In this document: positions 7,829 to 16,496 of the stretch, in pieces
How positions within the stretch are numbered: the first letter of the stretch is position 1
How the letters are laid out: each line of letters opens with the position of its first letter
NCBI GenBank assembly: GCA_017387565.1
Contig: JAFOEY010000011.1
Span: 1-64,000, forward strand
DNA from: Lachnospiraceae bacterium
GTDB taxonomy: Bacteria > Bacillota > Clostridia > Lachnospirales > Lachnospiraceae
Length of the DNA stretch: 64,000 nucleotides
Direction: 5' to 3'
Position numbers and translations under genes: made by a program
The notes under the pieces: model-generated
The model's database searches: none
The model's input: the letters and a program-made list of their open reading frames with translations, nothing else
Told to the model about the DNA's origin: nothing

Positions 7829-8707
7829 CTACTCAATATTCTGAATCTGTTCTCTGACTTTTTCAATTTCAGTCTTTAACTCAATACCGCGGTTTGAAAT
7901 TTCTAAATCGGTAGATTTGGAAAGAATGGTATTGGCTTCCCTGTTCATTTCCTGAACAATGAAATCTAACTTTCTACCAATACTTCCACCTTCAATCAGG
8001 GTATTCTTTACCATCATGATATGGCTTCTTAACCGCACAATCTCTTCATCCACACAGATTTTATCTGCAAAAATCGTCACTTCCATTAACAGGCGATTCT
8101 CATCTACCCGGTTATCCTCAAGCAGATCATGGATTTTTGCCTGCAATTTCTGCTTATACTCTTCAATAATCTTGGGCGAGTTTTCTTCGATATAATCAAC
8201 CAGCTTAAGCATACCTTCAAGCTTGCCTACGAGATCATTTTTTAAATTTTCTCCCTCTTTTAAGCGCGATTCCACAAAAGACTCACAAGCCTCACGAATG
8301 GCAGCTTCTAACACTTTCCAAATGCTTTCTTCATCAATTTCCTGTTCTTCCATAGTGAATACTTCAGGATATCTGGATAATGTAGAAACCCGGATATCGT
8401 TTTCTAAAGAAAAGCTCTCTGCCATTTCATTTAAGTAGGCAAGATAAGATGCCGCAACATCGGGATGATATTTTACACTAACTGTCTGCTCAGACAAATC
8501 TTCATATGTGATATAAATATCAACCTTACCCCTCTGAATATACTCTTTTAGTAAATTACGAATGGATGCATCGAAAAAATTGAGTTTTTTCGGCATCTTG
8601 ATATTGACGTCCAGATACCGGTGGTTTACGGCTTTCATTTCAACGGTAATCTTGCGCTGACCTTCCGCAACTTCACCTCTTCCGAACCCTGTCATACTTT
8701 TTATCAT
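7829..8707 (-). CDS. YicC-family endoribonuclease
   Basis: A 292-residue YicC/YloC family protein with the N-terminal signature MIKSMTGFGRGE and the C-terminal DUF1732 block QEMNREANTILSKS, ending near REQIQNIE. Family members have been described as RNases that act on small RNAs. The open frame extends to 8794, but the family N-terminus and an ATG at 8707 indicate the shorter form; the upstream ribosome binding site is weak (AGAAAG). The stop codon abuts the gmk start, so the two are translationally coupled. Confidence 0.92.
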   Translation of the reverse strand: MIKSMTGFGRGEVAEGQRKITVEMKAVNHRYLDVNIKMPKKLNFFDASIRNLLKEYIQRGKVDIYITYEDLSEQTVSVKYHPDVAASYLAYLNEMAESFSLENDIRVSTLSRYPEVFTMEEQEIDEESIWKVLEAAIREACESFVESRLKEGENLKNDLVGKLEGMLKLVDYIEENSPKIIEEYKQKLQAKIHDLLEDNRVDENRLLMEVTIFADKICVDEEIVRLRSHIMMVKNTLIEGGSIGRKLDFIVQEMNREANTILSKSTDLEISNRGIELKTEIEKVREQIQNIE

Positions 8708-8871
8708 ATTGTTTACGCTTTCTGAAGTCGCGACTATTTTTCTACCATGTCGCGCACTCCAATATATTATAAAACACGAAAAAACACTAGTCAAGTTTTA
8801 TGCCAATTCCGTTCATTTCAATCCAATTATCACTGATTCCCAAAATTCTTCAAATCCAATCCGGATTCACA

Positions 8872-10620
8872 TCATTTCTCTGTCACCTCTGTAATACCGG
8901 AAATATCAGGAGTTATCGCCATGGAATAATTGGTGTAGTATACGACAAATCCCGGCTTGGCTCCATTTGGTTTCTTCACATGTTTTTTCTGGATATAGTC
9001 AATCTCTACCTTGTTCTGCTCAGATCCTTTTGAATAAAATGCAGCCAGTCTTGCCGCTTCTTCAAACGTCCGATCCGGCAGTTCTGCTCCCTTGCATTTG
9101 ACAATCACATGCGAGCCCGGCATACCTTTTGCATGAAACCACCAGTCTCCGCCTTCTGCCATTTGAAAGGTCAACTCATCATTTTGAAAATTATTTTTAC
9201 CGACATACATATGATATCCGTCACTGCTGATGTAATGTAAAGGCTTACTTGTCAGTCTTACTTTTTTTCCACTGCTCTTTTTGCGGATATATCCGCTTTC
9301 TGACAGCTCTTCCCGTATCTGATTTAAATCATCTTCCGTCTTTGCCAGTTTGAGCGCAACCAGAACACTTTCCAGATAATCCAGTTCTGTTTTCGTTTCC
9401 TGACTTAGTGTGGAAAGTGCTTCAAATGTCCGTTTTAATTTACCATACCGGTCAAAATATTTTTTTGCATTTTCCATTATCGTAAGCTCCGGATTTAACG
9501 GAATGGTCAATTCTTTATCATCATAATAATTGACAACCGTAATAGATTTTTCTCCGTCCTTCGCCTCGTATCCATAGGTATGGAGAAGTTCCCCGTAAAT
9601 ACGATATTTATCCCTTTTTTCCGTATCTTTTAACTGAGAAAGCTGAAGATCCAGTTTTTTAGAATTTCGTTCGATTGCCGTCTGGATAATCCGGCGTAAA
9701 TCAACGGATTTTTGCCGAATTCTCGTAACAGTACTTTTCTCCTGATAAAAAGAAAAGAGCAAATCCGATACGGAAGAATATTCTTTTACGAAAAAGCCGG
9801 GATAACAGGAAAAAGGGAAAACACCATATTCAACCGGAGTATCATTTTCATAAACAACATTCGGAAAAAAATCTTTTTTATTAATATGATTGCTAAGCTT
9901 TAATAACTCCTCCTGTATACTCTGTCTTTCATGAAGTTCCAAAGAAGATGCCGGTTTATCCTGATCCACACCTGCTCTAAAACAAATATCCGATGCCACA
10001 ACCGGTGCCACTCCCGTAAAATACTGATAAATCATTTTTATAACCGGTTCGCTTCGTTTCGCCATAGTCGCAAGAAAAACATCCTGTTCTTCTGTTTTAT
10101 CAAATTGAAGTAAATCTGCTTTATCAGAACCCGGAATAAAATAGCTTCGTCCCGGTAATACTTCCCTGACACTGCTGACAGCCTGAGAAACATGTTTCAT
10201 ACTGTCTATAATTTTTTCATCATCACGAAAAATGATATTACTGTATTTTCCCATCAGTTCGACCGTCAGAATTTTTTGACACAAATCTCCCATCTCATTG
10301 AGATGCTCAATTCGAATATCAACAACCCTTTCCAGTCCTGGCTGATTGATGGAAAGAATTCTGCCATTCTGAATATGCTTTCTTAGCAGCATACAAAAAT
10401 TCGGTGCCGTCATGGGACTTTTTTTGTTTTCATTGATAAGATATAAGAGCGGCAGGGATGCATCCGAAGAAATAATAAGACGATACTGATTCGCCTGATT
10501 CTTAATCGTTAGCAACAACTCATCTTTTTCCGGCTGGGCGATTTTATAGATACGTCCACCTGTCAGTTTTTCCCGAAGTTCCGACACCAGTGCCGATATT
10601 GTAATTCCATCAAAAGCCAT
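8872..10620 (-). CDS. rqcH: RqcH/NFACT-family ribosome quality control protein
   Basis: A 582-residue Rqc2/NEMF homologue (previously annotated as fibronectin-binding FbpA). In Bacillus this family binds stalled 50S subunits and recruits tRNA-Ala to add C-terminal alanine tails. It begins MAFDGITISALVSELREKL (NFACT-N) and has a long central coiled coil (about 280-430). The NFACT-R domain carries YHMYVGKNNFQNDELTF and DWWFHAKGMPGSHVIVK (about 460-510), and the end is basic. Length is standard. It is separated from glgA by a terminator, so it is probably a separate transcription unit. Confidence 0.93.
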   Translation of the reverse strand: MAFDGITISALVSELREKLTGGRIYKIAQPEKDELLLTIKNQANQYRLIISSDASLPLLYLINENKKSPMTAPNFCMLLRKHIQNGRILSINQPGLERVVDIRIEHLNEMGDLCQKILTVELMGKYSNIIFRDDEKIIDSMKHVSQAVSSVREVLPGRSYFIPGSDKADLLQFDKTEEQDVFLATMAKRSEPVIKMIYQYFTGVAPVVASDICFRAGVDQDKPASSLELHERQSIQEELLKLSNHINKKDFFPNVVYENDTPVEYGVFPFSCYPGFFVKEYSSVSDLLFSFYQEKSTVTRIRQKSVDLRRIIQTAIERNSKKLDLQLSQLKDTEKRDKYRIYGELLHTYGYEAKDGEKSITVVNYYDDKELTIPLNPELTIMENAKKYFDRYGKLKRTFEALSTLSQETKTELDYLESVLVALKLAKTEDDLNQIREELSESGYIRKKSSGKKVRLTSKPLHYISSDGYHMYVGKNNFQNDELTFQMAEGGDWWFHAKGMPGSHVIVKCKGAELPDRTFEEAARLAAFYSKGSEQNKVEIDYIQKKHVKKPNGAKPGFVVYYTNYSMAITPDISGITEVTEK

Positions 10621-10716
10621 AAATAATCCTCACATTACTATATCTGAGATATATGTTTCATTGATACATATACCCCTAATTCCTCTCCTCGTCAGAAAAA
10701 TAACACAAAACATATA

Positions 10717-10756
10717 AAAAGCCCGTCTTACTGTGCAATCGCAAAGACGAGCTTTT
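10717..10756 (-). terminator. Terminator of glgA
   Basis: An imperfect stem AAAAGCCCGTCTT / AAGACGAGCTTTT around a 14-nt loop, with A/T tails on both sides, 19 bp past the glgA stop codon. It separates glgA from rqcH on the minus strand. Confidence 0.75.
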
Positions 10757-10774
10757 GTTGTTTTATTTATTTGC

Positions 10775-12220
10775 TCAGCCAATCAACCAGTCATACATTT
10801 CCTGATAACTTCTTGCCGATACATTCCATGAAAAATCAGCAGCCATGGCTCTGTCAACCATCTTATTCCACTCACGCTTTTTCTGATAGAAAATATACTT
10901 CGCATAACGAATGGTTGCAAGCATCTCATGTGCATTATAATTTTTAAAACTAAAGCCTGTTCCGGTGCTTTCATATTCATTGTAAGCCTGAACGGTATCT
11001 TTTAAACCACCGGTTTCTCTAACAATCGGTACCGTACCATAACGCAATGACATTAACTGACTTAATCCACAGGGCTCAAATAAAGACGGCATTAAAAATG
11101 CATCGGATGCAGCATATATCTTGTGTGACAAAGCATCTGAATAATAAATATTTGCCGATACTTTTTTGTTATACTTCCAGTCAAAATGACGGAACATATT
11201 TTCATAGCGCTCTTCACCCGTACCCAGAACGACAATCTGCACATCCTCCTGGCAAAGCTCATCCATAATATATGCAATCAGGTCAAAGCCCTTTTGATCT
11301 GTCAAACGGGAAACAATACCAATCATAAACTTCTTGTCATCCACATCAAGACCAAGCTCTTCCTGAAGTGCTCTCTTATTTTTCACTTTTTCTTTGCGGA
11401 AATTCTTAATGTCATAAGGAGCTACGATATTTTTATCCGTTGTCGGATTAAAGTCCTCATAGTCAATACCATTCAGAATTCCACGAAGAGAATTAGCTCT
11501 GACATTTAACAGTCCGTCAAGCCCTTCTCCATAAAACGGTGTTTTAATTTCCTCTGCATATGTCGGTGAAACCGTTGTGATTGCATCCGCATATACAAGA
11601 CCACCTTTTAACAGATTCGCATCTTTATATGCTTCCAATTTATCCGGAGTAAAGAAATAATCCGGAAGACCGGTAATATTTTTTACATCTTTTATATTCC
11701 ATTTTCCTTGGAATTTCAAATTGTGAATTGTCATAATGGTCTTAATTCCACGGAAAAATTCATTTCCCTGAAAACGTTCTTTCAGATATACAGGTACCAG
11801 ACCTGTCTGCCAGTCATGACAGTGAATGATATCCGGTCTGAATCCAATCAGTGGCAAAGCAGATAATGCCGCCTTATCAAAGAACGCAAATTTTGTAATC
11901 TCATCCAAAACATTGTCGCTGTAAATTTTGTAGCCGGTAAACATGGACTCGTTGTCAATAAAATAATATGTAATACCATCTACCTTAGCTTCTAAAACAC
12001 CGACATATTCACTTTTCCAATTGTAATCCATATAGAAATGTGTTCTATATTTCATTTTATCCTTCAAATCCTGTCTGATACAAGAATATTTGGGAAGTAT
12101 GACCCTGATATCAAAGTATCGCTTATCAATACATTTGGGCAGTGAACCAACAACATCGGCCAAGCCACCGGTTTTAATAAAGGGAACACCTTCTGATGCT
12201 ACAAACAGTATATTTTTCAT
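10775..12220 (-). CDS. glgA: Glycogen synthase (ADP-glucose, GT5)
   Basis: A 481-residue bacterial-type glycogen synthase that transfers glucose from ADP-glucose to alpha-1,4-glucan. The N-terminal KTGGLADVVGSLP motif (K16) is the ADP-glucose-binding loop, and the C-terminal catalytic motif EPCGLSQLMSLRYGTVPIVRETGGL is complete. A CGGAGG ribosome binding site precedes the ATG. It stands alone without glgB/C/D and is bounded downstream by a terminator. Just upstream on the same strand lies the Spo0A-like gene, with a gap of about 157 bp in which I see no gene. Confidence 0.95.
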   Translation of the reverse strand: MKNILFVASEGVPFIKTGGLADVVGSLPKCIDKRYFDIRVILPKYSCIRQDLKDKMKYRTHFYMDYNWKSEYVGVLEAKVDGITYYFIDNESMFTGYKIYSDNVLDEITKFAFFDKAALSALPLIGFRPDIIHCHDWQTGLVPVYLKERFQGNEFFRGIKTIMTIHNLKFQGKWNIKDVKNITGLPDYFFTPDKLEAYKDANLLKGGLVYADAITTVSPTYAEEIKTPFYGEGLDGLLNVRANSLRGILNGIDYEDFNPTTDKNIVAPYDIKNFRKEKVKNKRALQEELGLDVDDKKFMIGIVSRLTDQKGFDLIAYIMDELCQEDVQIVVLGTGEERYENMFRHFDWKYNKKVSANIYYSDALSHKIYAASDAFLMPSLFEPCGLSQLMSLRYGTVPIVRETGGLKDTVQAYNEYESTGTGFSFKNYNAHEMLATIRYAKYIFYQKKREWNKMVDRAMAADFSWNVSARSYQEMYDWLIG

Positions 12221-12377
12221 TGTATACCTCCGTTAGTCTGCTAAAATACCTCAAAATATGTCAAAACACACAATGTAAGTATAACACGCAAACGGCTAAT
12301 TTTAAAGTAGCAATTTTAAGATATCATCAAAGATATCATTAGAAAATAGAAGTAAATTTCATCTTCATATTCTCCTC

Positions 12378-12896
12378 TTAATCGCGGTACAACAATCTGA
12401 TTTTATCCGCAATCAGTGCAATAAATTCGGAATTGGTCGGTTTGCCTTTTCCAGTATTAATCGTATAACCAAAAAGTGCATCCAAAGTTTCCATTTTTCC
12501 TCTGCTCCACGCAACTTCGATGGCATGTCTGATCGCTCTTTCCACACGGCTTGGTGTTGTATCGAATTTCTTTGCTATCGAAGGATATAATATTTTTGTG
12601 ATGGAATTCAGCATATCCATATCTTCTACAGACATCATAATTGCCTCCCGCAAATATTGATAACCTTTAATATGTGCAGGTACTCCGAGTTCGTGGATCA
12701 TCTCTGTCACATCTTTTTCAAGATCCCTTTTTACGGATACGACATTATTTGTTGAGACAACCTGAACATCTTCCTCTTTTCCTGTGGCCGGAACCGTAAT
12801 CATGATTTGGAATTCTTTATCCTGTTTAAGTAAATTCTGGAGCATCTGATAAACACCCGCATCATCTTTCGTTGTAACAACATTTCGTTGTTCCAT
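12378..12896 (-). CDS. Receiver-less Spo0A-like DNA-binding protein
   Basis: A 172-residue protein whose C-terminal ~110 residues closely match the Spo0A effector domain: [20 protein letters not shown], then [20 protein letters not shown], then [14 protein letters not shown] and [18 protein letters not shown]. This is the sigma-A-contacting, 0A-box-binding helix-turn-helix domain. The N-terminal ~60 residues do not resemble a response-regulator receiver: there is no DDN phosphorylation pocket and no hydrophobic beta-alpha pattern of enough length. GGAGGG at 12909-12904 lies 7 nt ahead of the ATG at 12896, so this ATG, not the upstream one at 12911, is the likely start. The promoter just upstream confirms a complete gene and not a truncated reading frame. 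It is probably a DNA-binding regulator not controlled by direct phosphorylation. Confidence 0.85.
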   Translation of the reverse strand: MEQRNVVTTKDDAGVYQMLQNLLKQDKEFQIMITVPATGKEEDVQVVSTNNVVSVKRDLEKDVTEMIHELGVPAHIKGYQYLREAIMMSVEDMDMLNSITKILYPSIAKKFDTTPSRVERAIRHAIEVAWSRGKMETLDALFGYTINTGKGKPTNSEFIALIADKIRLLYRD

Positions 12897-12924
12897 TTTC
12901 AATCCCTCCATTCTTATGACATGA

Positions 12925-12954
12925 ATTATAACAAACTGCCATTTTACGATTCAA
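12925..12954 (-). promoter_or_regulatory. Promoter of the Spo0A-like gene
   Basis: A -35 TTGAAT (12954-12949), an 18-nt spacer and a consensus -10 TATAAT (12930-12925), with transcription expected to start near 12918, about 22 nt ahead of the start codon. This short leader supports the receiver-less form being the native gene. Confidence 0.7.
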
Positions 12955-13054
12955 GACACACTTATCGCATTTTATTTTCCCTTTCGCTATTCTTAAACAT
13001 CCTTCGCAAAAATGTACTTCAAATGCCGTCATAAAGATTCTAAAAATAAAAAAA

Positions 13055-13076
13055 TCGGTCGAATTGTTTCGACCGA
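13055..13076 (-). terminator. Terminator of the SCP2-like/H1-tail gene
   Basis: A strong stem TCGGTCGAA / TTCGACCGA with a TTGT loop, followed on the minus strand by a run of T residues. It lies about 30 bp past the stop codon of the gene ending at 13106. Confidence 0.9.
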
Positions 13077-13105
13077 CTTTCCATCAGATAAAATCTATTT
13101 CAATA

Positions 13106-13714
13106 CTATTTTGTTACTTTTTTAGTAACATTTTTCTTTGCTGTTGCAACTGCACTTTTCTTTGTATCTGCTGTAGCTTTTTCAACTGTTTTAGCAACAA
13201 CCGGTTTTTCTTCAGCTTTCTTTACAGGAGCTTCTTTCTTTACTGCAGGTTTTGCCTCTGCCTTTTTAGCAGGTGTTGCTTTCTTTGCAGGTGCGGCTTT
13301 TTTTGCTACAGGTTTTGCTACAGGTTTTGCTTCTGCCTTTTTAGCGGGTGTTGCCTTTTTTGCAGCAGGTGTTGCTTTCTTTGCAGGTGCTTTTTTCTTA
13401 AGCGCTTCTGCAAGTTCAAATGCCTTTTCAACATTTCCAACAAGCTTTAATTCTCCGGCAGCTACTGCATCCTGAGCTGCTTTCTTACCATCAAGAATAG
13501 CAATAAAAACATCTGCATTAGATACTAAGATTACATCTCTGTCATAGTATTCATAAGGTTCAACTGCTACTGCAGCATCATTTAATTCAATATAAAAAGC
13601 GCCTTCGCCTTCACCGGTAATATTTACCTGTGCAGCCAGATGTCCTTTATATGATTTAAAGTTAGCTGCTGCTACTTTCTTTTTTGTATATGCTACAATT
13701 TCTTCATAGGTCAT
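13106..13714 (-). CDS. SCP2-like domain fused to a histone-H1-like Lys/Ala/Pro tail
   Basis: A 202-residue protein. Residues 1-95 (MTYEEIVAYTKKK ... AAGELKLVGNVEKAFELAEA) have the strand order and the terminal 'G-x-L-x-x-G-x-x-x-x-A' pattern of the SCP2/sterol-transfer-like fold seen in many small Firmicutes proteins. Residues 97-202 are low complexity, built on repeated PAKKATPAKKAEAKP units, and end in VTKKVTK. They resemble eukaryotic histone H1 and bacterial H1-like tails. The tail is strongly basic and should bind DNA, RNA or another polyanion; the role of the globular part is not known. It has its own terminator and an AGGAGG ribosome binding site. The repeat unit makes the tail prone to length change. 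Confidence 0.8.
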   Translation of the reverse strand: MTYEEIVAYTKKKVAAANFKSYKGHLAAQVNITGEGEGAFYIELNDAAVAVEPYEYYDRDVILVSNADVFIAILDGKKAAQDAVAAGELKLVGNVEKAFELAEALKKKAPAKKATPAAKKATPAKKAEAKPVAKPVAKKAAPAKKATPAKKAEAKPAVKKEAPVKKAEEKPVVAKTVEKATADTKKSAVATAKKNVTKKVTK

Positions 13715-13861
13715 GGTATGTTCCTCCTTTTATCTCTACATACATAATTATATCTTTGTCAACTAAAATCGACAATGTATCATTTGACTAAAAATAGCGG
13801 TATTTCATTGATAAATCAATGCAAATTATACATATTTATCATTATAATTAGCAATAAGTAA

Positions 13862-16270
13862 CTATTTAATAGAAGCTTCAAATTCATCAATATTTTTATA
13901 GCCATACAACATAGCTGTGTTTTCCATTGTCATACGTGCGATATTTTTATGCATTTGAAAACACTCCACAACATAACGGGCATATAACTGAAGCATCTTA
14001 TCCGAATACGTACTGATTTCTCCTCTTAGATATGTTTCATAAGAGGTGTTGATTAGATTATCCTCATACGTATGAAGACTTCTGGCATTCATAAACACCT
14101 TGGGGTGAGCCTTGGCAAACTCTTCTGCCATCGTCATCTGGATTGCGACAATCTGTTCAATCACAGCTTTCTTTTCATCGGATAAAGGCGGAAATTCATT
14201 TTTAATATTTTCATATTCATCCGGAGCCGTACTTTCCATCATTCTGCCATATTTTTCCGTAATCAGGTTATGTCCCAACGATAATTCTCTCTTAAAATCA
14301 TAAATATATTGTAACAGCATTGTCTGATTCCATGTCAGATACTGACTTCTTCGCATTACGGAAAATGTCGGCCAGTCATTCTGGCACGAGGCTCTTCCAC
14401 CTTTGTTTTTCACTTTATCGAATGCCTTAAACTCGGTTTTGGCAATTTCTGTTACGAGTTTATCTTTTGAGAGTACGGAATAACCTGCTTTTACAACCAG
14501 CTCATCAGTATGCACATCCAGATAGTTCTCAATATCCGAAATGTCATCATGTTCATAAAGCTCTCTTGCGAAAAAATCACCCAGCCGGCTTGTCAGTTCT
14601 CTGACTGTCTGCACGACTTTCGTATCATTTCTGTTTAAACATGTATGAAGCTCTTTTAGTAAATCCAGAAGTTTTTGTCCGTTTTCCAGTTTCTGTGTAC
14701 TAACTTTCAACCACTTATCATGCACAGGATAAACATTACAGATATAATGCTGTAATTTCATAGCATGACCAATACAGTCTGAAAGCATTCTGTCCGCTGA
14801 AAAAGAATCCCCTCTCTCCATCAGTCTGAAATAATTATACTGTCCGGTCTGGCACACTTTTGCTACACCGTCTGCAAGTTTTAAAAAACGAACATTCTGC
14901 GGATACCCCTTTTTGATTTCATTTCTATATGCCAAAAATGTTCCTAAATCATCCCTAAAAACCATACCATTAGTGGCTGTTGCCAGGGCATAATCTTCCA
15001 CCTGGTTCCACTGAATCTGAGGATAATTTTCCTCGCCCAATATCCGCTTATAAAAATCAGATATTCTGCATACACCTCTTCGTCCCGTTCCATTTTTGCT
15101 GTGAGTCCTGTGATATCCCTGAAATTCATCCGGCAGCTTCTCATATTCTTCCTGCAGTTTCATTCCGATTTCATCATATGTTTCATCATCCAGCCAGAGA
15201 CAAAAATCCGGTCCCCAGTCATGGTCTCTTGAAATTGCATCATCATAACCGAAACAATCAGATCCTTCACCTGCCAATCCGACCGCAATCTTTGTTTCAT
15301 AATCGGCAAACTTTTCATGAATCATAAGGGCACCATAGGCATCATAGTAAGCCTTGCACAATTCCATACCTCTTATGTTTTTTGTGCAATCATTATCGGA
15401 ATGTTTTTCCGAATGCTTTTCCGCTTCACCATCTTTCCCATGACCTGCTTCAGCTTCGATCTTATTTTTTGCAATCATCTCTCTGCACAAATCATAATTA
15501 TTCTTCAGTCGCTGGTACTGGGAATTTTCACCAAACATATCATGTACAATCTTCATGGCTTTTTCAAAATAAGCCTCTGCTTCCTCATATGCATGCCCCG
15601 CATAATAACACATCCCCAATGCTGAGAGCGCTGCACAATAATGAGCATCATAAAGTTTCAACTTATCAAAACATGCAATTGCCTTTGCTGCATAATCTTT
15701 TGCCTTTTCATACTCTTTTGCCAAAACAGCAGTATTTGCAAGATTTGCATATGTGACGGCGATCTCAAAATCCGCTTTTTGTGCTATAACAATGTCCAAT
15801 GCTTTTAACAGATAATCCATAGCTTTCTGATAATCTGATAATTCCTGATACAAAAGACTTATATTATTGTATAAACCGGCAAGCAGCATATCATCCGTTG
15901 AAAGAAGCTTTAAATAAATTTCTTCCACTATACTGTAAAATTTCTTCGATGATTCATAATCCCCAATTGAGCGATAACCGTTCGCTGCATTTAAAGCTGT
16001 CGTTGCATATGGAAGTGTTCCTTTAAGCTGCATTCTCTTTGCAATTTTCATTGCCTGATCAATCACATGAAGAAGTTTATCTTTTTCCGATGTCACCCGG
16101 TAATATCCAATCAATTCATTATATAATTGCAACTGCATGGATAAATCCGAAGCATCTTCTGCCTCCGAAAGGCATTTCAACAAAAATTTTTCTGCCTCTT
16201 TTGCCTTGTTGTCAGCAAATAACTGATCCAGTTCTTTTAAAATTTCTTCAATTTTTTTCAATTGTTCCAC
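13862..16270 (-). CDS. TPR protein with DUF4037 nucleotidyltransferase-like and DUF4125 domains
   Basis: An 802-residue three-part protein. Residues ~1-265 are tetratricopeptide repeats (for example AMDYLLKALDIV and AEAYFEKAMKIV). Residues ~310-590 match DUF4037, with the nucleotidyltransferase-type signature GLAGEGSDCFGYDDAISRDHDW. Residues ~600-800 match DUF4125, with GGRASCQNDWPTF, RSQYLTWN, EKYGRMMESTAPDEY and ETYLRGEISTYS. No experimentally defined role is known to me. The architecture suggests a nucleotidyl- or AMP-transferring enzyme with a protein-binding TPR scaffold. It stands alone between a terminator-bounded gene and an inverted-repeat element that begins about 20 bp upstream of its start codon. 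Confidence 0.85.
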   Translation of the reverse strand: MEQLKKIEEILKELDQLFADNKAKEAEKFLLKCLSEAEDASDLSMQLQLYNELIGYYRVTSEKDKLLHVIDQAMKIAKRMQLKGTLPYATTALNAANGYRSIGDYESSKKFYSIVEEIYLKLLSTDDMLLAGLYNNISLLYQELSDYQKAMDYLLKALDIVIAQKADFEIAVTYANLANTAVLAKEYEKAKDYAAKAIACFDKLKLYDAHYCAALSALGMCYYAGHAYEEAEAYFEKAMKIVHDMFGENSQYQRLKNNYDLCREMIAKNKIEAEAGHGKDGEAEKHSEKHSDNDCTKNIRGMELCKAYYDAYGALMIHEKFADYETKIAVGLAGEGSDCFGYDDAISRDHDWGPDFCLWLDDETYDEIGMKLQEEYEKLPDEFQGYHRTHSKNGTGRRGVCRISDFYKRILGEENYPQIQWNQVEDYALATATNGMVFRDDLGTFLAYRNEIKKGYPQNVRFLKLADGVAKVCQTGQYNYFRLMERGDSFSADRMLSDCIGHAMKLQHYICNVYPVHDKWLKVSTQKLENGQKLLDLLKELHTCLNRNDTKVVQTVRELTSRLGDFFARELYEHDDISDIENYLDVHTDELVVKAGYSVLSKDKLVTEIAKTEFKAFDKVKNKGGRASCQNDWPTFSVMRRSQYLTWNQTMLLQYIYDFKRELSLGHNLITEKYGRMMESTAPDEYENIKNEFPPLSDEKKAVIEQIVAIQMTMAEEFAKAHPKVFMNARSLHTYEDNLINTSYETYLRGEISTYSDKMLQLYARYVVECFQMHKNIARMTMENTAMLYGYKNIDEFEASIK

Positions 16271-16290
16271 CTGCTTTTTCTTATTACATT

Positions 16291-16454
16291 TTTATCTTAT
16301 ACGTTTTAATAAATTTAATATTCTACTCACAGACTGTATGTTGGTGTCAGCACTTAATGAGCAATTTATTGCAAATTTAGTACTGTTACGTTGTCATCCA
16401 GGTGAGAACGCGTCTGTGATAGAATAGTAAATTTATTAAAACGCATAAGATAAA
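16291..16454. repeat. Long inverted-repeat element (MITE-like), single copy here
   Basis: Two 35-nt arms (16291-16325 and 16420-16454) are inverted copies matching at 33 of 35 positions. A further CTCACAGAC / TCTGTGA pairing extends the stem inward. The ~94-nt centre has no ORF. It fills the space between the start of the TPR-DUF4037 gene and ilvA, so it may carry or displace the promoter of that gene. No other copy is present in the window. It is unrelated in sequence to the 187-bp element. Confidence 0.75.
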
Positions 16455-16469
16455 TTAAAATGAAAACAA

Positions 16470-16490
16470 GGCGCAGAAAGTTCCACGCCT
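16470..16490 (-). terminator. Terminator of ilvA
   Basis: A hairpin AGGCG..CGCCT with a loop of about 11 nt, just past the ilvA stop codon. T-rich sequence follows on both strands. It ends the minus-strand operon that starts with yceD or plsX. Confidence 0.65.
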
Positions 16491-16496
16491 TTTTTG

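Noticed and set aside
12378-12911. Spo0A pseudogene by 5' deletion
   Set aside because: A promoter, a ribosome binding site and an unrelated, open N-terminal part point to a functional gene; comparison with relatives would be decisive.
13064-13450. Cys/Phe-rich plus-strand open frame
   Set aside because: Antisense shadow of the Lys/Ala/Pro tail and spanning its terminator.
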